A stretch of DNA of 64,000 nt, from positions 735,489,450 to 735,553,449 of the forward strand of contig NC_064615.1 of the NCBI RefSeq assembly GCF_023898315.1, written 5' to 3'. Source of the DNA: Schistocerca nitens. Taxonomy: Eukaryota > Arthropoda > Insecta > Orthoptera > Acrididae. The position numbers and the translations under genes were made by a program. Shown piece after piece: positions 56,272 through 64,000 of this stretch. The notes beneath the pieces are model-generated. The model did not search any database. It had not been told where the DNA came from and was given only the letters and a program-made list of their open reading frames with translations. Within the stretch, counting starts at the first letter, position 1; each line of letters begins with the position of its first letter.

Positions 56272-59200
56272 GTAAGTAGTTGTCAATATCTGCTCAGTGC
56301 AGCTCGGAGAAGCACAACTACGGAATGTAGAAATCACAATCCGTGCACATATTATGTGGGATGATTTACACATAAAACAGAAAAAAGTTTCAAATTTTAT
56401 GATAATATTGCCGCGAAGACTTTTCACTATCATCACGGACACTTACCTTTTGATGAGTTAATAAGTATGTCACACAAAAACCGTTAGTTGTTTTGACTAT
56501 ACAGATATTAAACAAATGATGAATTTCTACAGGTTTCTAAATCCCACAACGCAGTAAATACGACTGACAGCCTTCTTATGCAACCGCGCAATACAATAAT
56601 TGTAGATTTATCCGATGTGAGAAAATTATATGTAACATGGTTTCACTGGCCAAAGCAAAGAAAAGCTATTTTTATTTTTAGAATTTCATGAATGTAAGAG
56701 AGTTTTAAATGTTAAAGTTAACTATGAAATGAACCTTGAACGTAATCTAATACACAACATTAAATTTGATAAATAGTTTCGTCTGTTCACACAAGCATTT
56801 CAGTACTGAAAGAACAAGCAAATTCAGGTAACTGCTTTAGGTAAAACTGACTTACGTAGTCTTTAGGAATACACATATTTCAAGATAAAGTAACGTACAG
56901 ATATTAATGTCATACCAATTGGGGTAAAGACACTGTGTCAATGTATGCTGTAAAGTTAGACTGCACTGGCTGCATATCTTGCTACTACGTAGGAAAGGAA
57001 GCAGCTATCAGATAAAGGTGAACCATAACGAATTTTACGGCCTTACAAAAATAGGGAAATAGTAAACATGAATTATGTATAATCCTCATATCATAGACAG
57101 CTTCAGTAAAGTGCTGGCTTTACCAACGAGATAAAAAAGGGTGATTCTAAACCTGTGGCAATAAAAGAAACAGTTTCATTACAGATAATGACTATGTACT
57201 CTGCTTATTGCAACTTATATCTTTTGTGCTAGTTATTTCATTATTTGTCATTATTTGTACTGAAACTGTTTGTTCGGTTTGTCACCCTCCATCGGTCATT
57301 TACGACTTCGTATTAACTTTCCCTATACTGTCGAAGAAAGTTTCTATTTAGTCGTTCTCCCTCTACGATACCCCGGTACTGTTCCCGATTCAATCTGAAA
57401 CTCCTCTGCTCCTTATAGCCCTGTGCGAGGCCCTCATTTAGTACTCAAATGTAAAAGCGTCCATCAGTGCTTCGTGATACCTAACAAATGCCTTTGCTTT
57501 CCCCGTTCCAGCGCAATGTGGTCATTTGTAATAACTGCACGTTGATCCAGAAGGCCAGGCTTACGGCTGTCACTAGATTATAAAAAATAGCATATTCTCC
57601 CTTGCCTTGCCCAGAAACGGGGTTATCCAAACTATCGGCAGCTGATTCCAATGAAGGAGTGGTCAAACTGAACGGGATCCTATCTTCTCCCATAGCAATT
57701 AGTTTACATTTCATCTCTGTGTTATCCACCTTCAACTGTATTACTTGATTTACCAAAGACTCAACTGCCTCCCACTCGAAAACACCCTGTGTCTCGAACT
57801 CTGATATAGTGGGACCCTTATGCATCAAACTACCACCACAATAACAACAACATAAGCAAACTGTACCACAACGACAACAACAGAAAAACACACAGAGAAG
57901 ACAACAATATCGGCAACTGCAATATCAGCATATAAATTCCACGCTTTACACCTAATCATAAGCGACCTCAACTCAGTACGTTCTTTTCCAAAATGGCCAT
58001 AGTGATGCCACGTATGACATACAAGTAGTGCTGACTCGGCACATGGTGCACTGTGGTCTAACGGATTGTACTGCGTGCACCTCACTAATTGCAAGTAGTA
58101 CTCTATATTAATTCACACAATAAGACAGCCGATTCCTCTGACTTCACACACTCCACCTTCATGATTCGATGACAGTCTCGCTTTGTATTCAAATCCCTTG
58201 CACACGAGCCAGTAAAAGGAGAAAAAACAGTTTGTTCTCTTGTAACCTTCCCGCTACATGACTCTTTATGAAATTTAGCCCACCTTTACCCCCCACTCTA
58301 TGAAAAGTCTACATCTACCAAAACTATGTACCCACAAACTGTTATCCAACTTAAACTCCTATGCTAATCTTTAACTACACAGTACCTAATTTGATTTGAA
58401 GTGTAGCAGTTCTGAATACAGGTTGTCTTTGTATTAAATGAGCAATTGAAGTTAAATTATTACCTGACCCTAATCAGAATTTCCATGTGCCTCGTGTCTA
58501 GGCAACACTGTTGCAGGATTCTCGAAAGCACAATAGCAGACCACAAGCAGGGAGCAGCTAAGTTAGATTTATATTTTTAAATAAAATTTCCAAACCATAT
58601 TCAAGCTGTTGCATACCATATGGTACAATGTGATAACGCGTAATGATAAACCTTCCTAAAACAGTGTAATGAGGTGAGTAACTATTCGTATGAAATGGTA
58701 TTCCAAGACAACGATTTTAGAATGAAGTATGAATGCAAAATGACAGAGAAAAATTTCGCATCATCTTCACACATAACATTGCTTAAGAAAGCGAACAATG
58801 ATTTGAAAATGGTACAGTGTTAAGAGAGAATTTCTATAAAAATCAAACAGCTTAATCAGTTTATATCTTAATACATGATTCAGTGAAGTGGGATGATCTC
58901 TCTCTCAGCTCTGAGCAAGTTAACTAGCTGACAATAATTCCGACAAGCTGCGTTGTGCTGCAGTTTTACCTCAGACTTCTTCTCTTAAAAATAATACTAA
59001 TAACAATATCCAAAATTTATATTCTTGTCGCCTTCCAATATATTCATCATATTCATCCTTGATGTCCTATACAATAAATCTTTCTTCATCTAAAAGATAC
59101 AGGCACAAGTCAACACAGCACTACTGAATACGTCCATCACCTACCACATTTCAACTAAGAGTGTGTTAGATTGCGCAGAGGCAAAGACTGGGGCACAACA

Positions 59201-59300
59201 AGACCACAGATTGCTTAGCAGTAACGTAACTTGCTCTCACTCTGACGTAGACATCAATAGTTTACAAAAATCAAATTGACATTTCTACTTTACTCACCTT
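56272..59300. other. Intron 2 of the esterase gene, no recognised feature
   Basis: No exon with COE motifs follows exon 2 here. Open frames at 57481-57891 and 57825-58094 (minus) are composition-driven (Cys/Val from GT-rich runs) and lack motifs. Confidence 0.45.
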
Positions 59301-59304
59301 CCTA

Positions 59305-59720
59305 CTGCCCGCCCTGATAGCCGTACATGTTAAAGCGCCCACTTCTGGCGTGGGTGGATGCATCGGCCCCGGATCGAGTGCGCCCGGCGAATTCACGCTG
59401 AAGAATGGTGTGCCAGCCCACCTGCATGTGCTTTTTAGGCTATTTCTCACGTTCCCCTAGGTAAATATCGGGCTGGTACCCAAGTGTCGTCTCAATTACA
59501 CGATTCGCAAACACTTAGAAAATTCTCGGCCAGTTTCACATAACATTACAAGCGGGCAGTTGTGATAAAAATCTTCGGTTCCATGGAGTACAGTAACGGG
59601 CTGGTGAAAGGAAGGGCATCCAGCCATCCCTTAAACCAACCATGGAAGGTCCGTAAATAATGATGCTGAACCTGCACCGACACGGGACCACGGCACTGCT
59701 GCTAGCCGCGCTGGTGATGT
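59305..59720 (+). mobile_element. Probable longer tRNA-headed SINE (~400 bp)
   Basis: Starts 'gcccgccctgatagccgtac' with 'agcgcccacttctggcgtgg' and 'ggatcgagtgc', an A-box/anticodon/B-box-like order. A GC-rich body follows to about 59720. I recall a long SINE with this start in locust sequence. The ends and target duplication are not defined. Confidence 0.5.
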
Positions 59721-60004
59721 GGATCCACCGGTGGACATCAGAATTCGGAGTTGGGTGACGTTAAACGGCCATTTCTTTTACCAGGTATAGAGATCAGAGG
59801 TGATCTGTACGGTGGATGGTGGAACTGGGCTTTCATAGGTCAAGAAGCCAGTAGTTCACCAATCTGGGCGAAGAAGCAGTGGAGCAGCAGATATGGAAGT
59901 TTGGTTGTTGTCCGAAGTAGTGTGGTAAAAAGAGCTCTTTTGAACGTTTATTTTATTACACAGCAAACGATAACACTAGTGACGACTCCCAGATGTGTCA
60001 GTGA

Positions 60005-60058
60005 CCCCCCCCCCGCCCTCCCACCCCCCCCCCCCCCCCCCCACCGCCCCCCGCGCCC
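60005..60058. repeat. Poly-C-rich tract
   Basis: Runs of 7 to about 20 cytosines broken by single bases. Length is likely unstable in the genome and in sequencing. Confidence 0.9.
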
Positions 60059-60492
60059 TACCTCCACAAAGGAGTAAGCTGTTCAAGATAGGTGGGGAGT
60101 TGAAGCCGTCAATAACCGGCTTGTTGTTACCGGTAGCTTCCAGGGTCTATCGGCCGGTGGAGTCATTGCGTTAGTAATTTAGCAAGGACGCCGACACCAT
60201 CAGCGGTTCGAAACCTGCAATGCAGTCTATAGTCCGTACACGGCAAGGGCAGGGTGCGCAGTATCACACTGTGGGCCAAGTGGGGAGGATTCAGCTCCCA
60301 GCAAGTAGGCCTGTCCGCGCAAGCAGAGGAAAGCAGTAGCAGAGTTTCCCCGCCCAAGCACAGCTGCGTGCATAACACAGGTTGCCAGGGCAAGAGGCTG
60401 GCAGCGACGGTAACAGCCAGGCCGGTGGCCCACCAGTTGATGCCACTAAGTCAGCGGCATCAGACTTATAAGGAGAAGTCCTCACCGGTGGG

Positions 60493-60692
60493 CCGGCCGC
60501 GGTGGCCGTGCGGTTCTGGCGCTGCAGTCCGGAACCGCGGGACTGCTACGGTCCCAGGTTCGAATCCTGCCTCGGGCATGGGTGTGTGTGATGTCCTTAG
60601 GTTAGTCAGGTTTAAGTAGTTCTAAGTTCTAGGGGACTTATGACCTAAGATGTTGAGTCCCATAGTGCTCAGAGCCATTTGAACCATTTGAA
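60493..60692 (+). mobile_element. tRNA-headed SINE
   Basis: Forward copy with 13-bp duplication 'cctcaccggtggg' (60480-60492 and 60693-60705). Identical flanks suggest a young insertion. Confidence 0.95.
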
Positions 60693-60879
60693 CCTCACCG
60701 GTGGGATCCACTTCTTAAAACTGTATTTACGGTTATGTAGGTTAAGACCCAAGTTATCACACCCTGCAGGCATATATCCTGCTGAGCCCTCATTTGCGAG
60801 TTGCTGAAAAATAAAAACGGAATTTTGCATTACGCACAATAGCATTGAAGAAGTAATATCATATTGAGCATTTGCTTGT

Positions 60880-61150
60880 TGTAATCTACAGGGTTAGGCG
60901 TCGACGTGCAGTGGGTTCGAATCTCATCAGGTACTTTAAATTTTTATCGAAATTACTTTGATCATTGTTTTTATTCACTTTATTGGTTTAGATTTAATAT
61001 TTTATTTTTATCCCTTTGTCGCATCATTTTAATCGTCATATCAACTTCTTCATTTACTCTCATTATTTTTCATATCATTCTTTTTCCGTTAGAAATCTTT
61101 GTTCATGTGATTTTAATTAATTTTATGTGTTAGTTTCGATTTAATTTGTT
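60880..61150 (+). mobile_element. Unclassified tRNA-headed repeat, left member of an inverted pair
   Basis: 'gtgggttcgaatctcatcagg' (B-box like) is followed by an AT-rich body ('tttttatccctttgtcgcatcattttaatcg', quoted here only as a landmark at about 61005-61035). The complement of 61470-61735 has the same order. The left boundary is uncertain. Confidence 0.6.
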
Positions 61151-61469
61151 TCCTTTTATCATAATGTTCTTTTCGTCCATGTTGTTTTATTTATTATTTC
61201 TATTCCTCATTCTGCTTGCATTTTGTTCTACTTATAATCCCTTCTTTCGTTTCAGTCTTCATCTGCATTATTTCGTGCAAAGTGGAATAGAAATTCAGAA
61301 TATCTTTCAAACGTTTGTACGACGATTAAGATCCAAAAAGGCGAACATCTTGTAACGAAATATACTGCACGGTCAGTATAAATAGATTACTACCTCATTC
61401 GGTTTTTAGCTGGTAGATCAGCATTTTAAAATATTCAAATATTACAATATAAATACAATTAAATTCTCA

Positions 61470-61735
61470 TTCACAAAAATTCCGAGTGGAGAAAGAATAC
61501 TATTAAGAACAAATGAAAACAAATGAAAAACTTCATACAACGATTAAAATGATGTGAGAAAGGGACAGAAATAAAAAATTGGATTTAAATCAACTAAATC
61601 AATGAAAATAGCGACTACAGTCATTTCGGCAAAGATTTAAAAATAAAAAATGTTGAAAACCTGGCAGGATTCGAACTCTCATCCTTTTGCAGATGAAAAC
61701 CTTACCCTATGTATCACACCACACAACAGGTCTAT
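61470..61735 (-). mobile_element. Unclassified tRNA-headed repeat, right member of an inverted pair
   Basis: Read on the minus strand it has a B box 'gagttcgaatcctgccagg' and then an AT-rich body with 'tgtccctttctcacatc', parallel to the left member. The pair is separated by about 320 bp. Confidence 0.6.
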
Positions 61736-61739
61736 AATT

Positions 61740-62448
61740 TCTTTTCTTTTTTAATGCTACTGCGTCTCACGCAAAATTCCGAAGTCGTCGATTATTCGCA
61801 AACGAGGACCCACCAGTGTGAATGATTGCAGGGCATGATACCTGGGATCTTGACCTACATCACCATACAGATGCATTAAAAAATTCGATCCGACTGCTTG
61901 GATCCTATCTTCATTAGGGCAGATGTTAGGTCCGTGGTTACCAGGGACCAAGTCCACATGTAGCGTCTTGCTGGCCATGTCAAGTCAAACACCAGTCTGG
62001 ATTTCTCCTTGAAGTTCATGGCTATCAGACTGCATGCTTCGTGCTAGAAATCAGCAGTATTCAGACAGGTTTGACTCGTCCCTTTTTTTTTTGCCAAGGC
62101 ATGGGTTGCTATCACATAAGCCACAACAGAGACTCGGATCAGATCTGAAGCTATCAGGTCATCAACTTCACTGCGACTCTGCGTTTCTGCTTCATGGATG
62201 ATACTGGAACTCTGGTCCCTCTGCTATGTGATAACTGCCTGACGCCGTTGTGACAGTACTTGTTATATCAGCAGGTCGTTCCTGATGTAAGTTCACCTGG
62301 ATAGCCATTGCCTGACCAGCTACAATGAGATTCTCCATCAACAGTGGTGATGACTTGATTTTATTTATCCATACCCAATAAAAATGACGCGCCACAACAG
62401 TAATCACATATTTGAATTCGAGTTCCTACAGGCTATTTAAAAACGTTA
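61740..62448. other. No recognisable gene
   Basis: Small minus-strand open frames (61757-61978 and 62192-62407) show no motif. Confidence 0.4.
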
Positions 62449-62450
62449 TA

Positions 62451-63721
62451 CACTAAGGTGACAAACCATGGGATGCGGTATCACGTACACAAGGTATAAA
62501 AGGGCAGTGCACTGGCGGAGTTATCATTTGTACTAATGTAGTTATGTAAAAAGGTTTTCCGGCTTCATTATGGCCGCGCGACGGGAATTAACAGACTTTG
62601 AAGGTGGAATGCTAGATGGAGCTAGATGCATGGGACACTCCATTGTGTAAATCGTTAGGGAATTCATAACTCCGAGATCCACTGTGCCAACAGCTTGCCG
62701 AGAATACCAAATTTCAGGCATTACCTCTCATCACGGACAACTCAGCGGCCAACGGGCCTTCACTTAATGACCGAGAGCAGCGGCATTTGAGTAGCATTGT
62801 TAGTACCATTGGAGAAACAACACTGCGTAAATAACCTCAGAAATGGGCTATGGCAGTAAACGACCGACATGAGTGTATATGTTAACAGCACGTCACCTAA
62901 GGCGCCTCTCCTGGGCTAGTGACCGTATGTACTGAATCCTACGCGAGTGGAAAAATATGACCTGCTCAGACGAATCCCAATTTCAGTTAGTAAGATCTGA
63001 TGATTGGGCTCTAGAATGGACCCAAATTATCAACAAGACACTGTGCAAGCTGGTGTTGGCTCGATAATGATGTTGGCTGTGTTTATATGGAATGAACGGG
63101 GTCCTCTTGTCCAACTGAACCGAATATTCACTGGTAATGGTTATGTGCTGCTGTTTGGAGACGACTTGCAGCCATTCACGGACCTCATATTTCCACACAA
63201 CAATGGAATTTTTGTGGATGAGAGTACGCCATGTCACCGCTACGGTCGCAGGTTCGAATCCTGCCTCGGGCATGGATGTTTGTGATGTCCTTAGGTTAGT
63301 TAGGTTTAACTAGTTCTAAGTTCTAGGGGACTAATGACCTCAGCAGTTGAGTCCCATAGTGCTCGGAGCCATTTGAACCATTTTTTGAGTACGCCATGTC
63401 ACCAGGATACAATAACTCGCGAATAGTTTGAAGTACATTTCGCCCATTCCGAAGGATGTTTTCGCCACCCAGGTCGCCCGACATGAATACCGTCGAAGAT
63501 TTATGGGACAGAAACGAGAGGTCAGTTCGTGCACAAAATCCTGCAAACAACACTTTCGCAATTATAATAAGAGGGCTTTAGAGACGCGGGGCTCACTATT
63601 TCTGCAGAGGATTTCCAGCGGCTTGTTGAGTCCATGCCAGGTTGACTTCCTGCACTACGCCGGGTAAAACGCAGTCCAACACGACATTAGCAGGAATCCC
63701 ATGATTTTTGTCACCTCAGTG
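62451..63721 (+). mobile_element. Tc1-like relic ('ggtgacaaa' family)
   Basis: Left end 'cactaaggtgacaaaccatg'; right end in complement 'cactgaggtgacaaaaatca'. TA precedes the left end (62449) but the base pair after the right end is CA. The transposase region is readable in pieces (RRELTDFEGGM near 62580, then catalytic relics near 63200-63500) with many stops. A 5'-truncated SINE sits at 63239. Confidence 0.88.
63239..63386 (+). mobile_element. 5'-truncated tRNA-headed SINE
   Basis: Only the part from the B box region onward ('gctacggtcgcaggttcg') is present, yet the copy has a perfect 17-bp target duplication 'gagtacgccatgtcacc' (63222-63238 and 63387-63403). This is the hallmark of incomplete target-primed reverse transcription. 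Confidence 0.95.
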
Positions 63722-64000
63722 CACACTTCACCACAATTTCGTAAAGTCCACAAACATAAAACTACACCATCTTGTTTTATTATTCACAAAGATCCTAGCT
63801 AGCCTAAAAGAATCAAACATCCTTCAGTTATTGGCGTTTCTAAACACGCCTTTATACGTCTCGGTTTGGAGAAACTGGGATGAATACTGAGTAACATTAA
63901 TTATTCTTTTATCTAAGAGCGTACAGTATGAGGCCATTCGACTGAACCAATGATTTTCCCACCTGCGTGCATGCACGCAGCACACAGCTACTTGGACCAG
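63722..64000. other. No recognisable feature
   Basis: AT-rich to the window edge, presumably still inside the esterase gene's intron. A short palindrome 'gcgtgcatgcacgc' lies near 63965. Confidence 0.4.

Noticed and set aside
57481-58094. Cys/Val-rich minus-strand frames
   Set aside because: They come from repeated GTT/TGT-like triplets. No family motif and no exon signals.
1-64000. CRISPR arrays, rRNA, bacterial operons or prophage
   Set aside because: No regularly spaced short repeats, no rRNA-like sequence and no clustered long frames. The window is eukaryotic throughout.
56272-64000. Third exon of the esterase gene
   Set aside because: I looked for the oxyanion-hole and catalytic-elbow motifs in all frames and found none before the window edge.

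Overview
This is a eukaryotic, insect-type stretch. It has low gene density, long introns and several layers of transposons. Its dominant repeat is a tRNA-headed SINE of about 200 bp with A and B boxes. I recognise this SINE tail, the Tc1 families and the LINE families from memory as typical of grasshoppers and locusts (Orthoptera, Schistocerca-like). That assignment is recollection, not a search.

Only one host gene is secure. It is the 5' part of a plus-strand carboxylesterase (COE family): a signal-peptide exon at 51382-51441 and a second exon at 56134-56271 carrying the COE N-terminal hallmark. The two exons are phase-compatible, separated by a 4.7 kb intron full of transposon debris. The rest of the gene lies past the right edge.

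Layout. 0-2 kb: a mariner-type (DD41D) transposon interrupted by two SINEs. 4-7.2 kb: a decayed CR1/L2-like LINE on the minus strand with three SINE insertions. 5.9-19.7 kb: a direct tandem duplication (units of 7.0 and 6.8 kb) whose junction lies inside a chimeric SINE. Each unit carries the LINE endonuclease piece, a fossil envelope-like stretch, a SINE and an 880-890 bp hAT-type MITE. 21.1-27.9 kb: a hAT transposase fossil split by an RTE-like LINE, which is itself split by a SINE and a Tc1 element. 31.5-34.8 kb: a jockey-like LINE. 36.3-37.3 kb: a Tc1 relic. 39.4-40.8 kb and 41.0-42.6 kb: two young, apparently intact DNA transposons with whole transposase genes. The second has 168-bp inverted repeats differing at one base. 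43-49.9 kb: more Tc1/mariner relics. 51.4-64 kb: the esterase gene, with Tc1, LINE, MITE and SINE insertions in its introns.

The most notable observations are: (1) the duplication made by SINE-SINE recombination, with the crossover confined to about 32 bp; (2) a hairpin in the shared SINE tail supported by a compensatory double change; (3) the intact mariner-like element whose second and third catalytic Asp are 47 residues apart; (4) a 313-bp MITE that is a microhomology-type internal deletion of a Tc1 element also present in the window; (5) different tRNA-like heads joined to one SINE tail. I found no CRISPR, rRNA, true tRNA gene or obviously new defence-like gene system.
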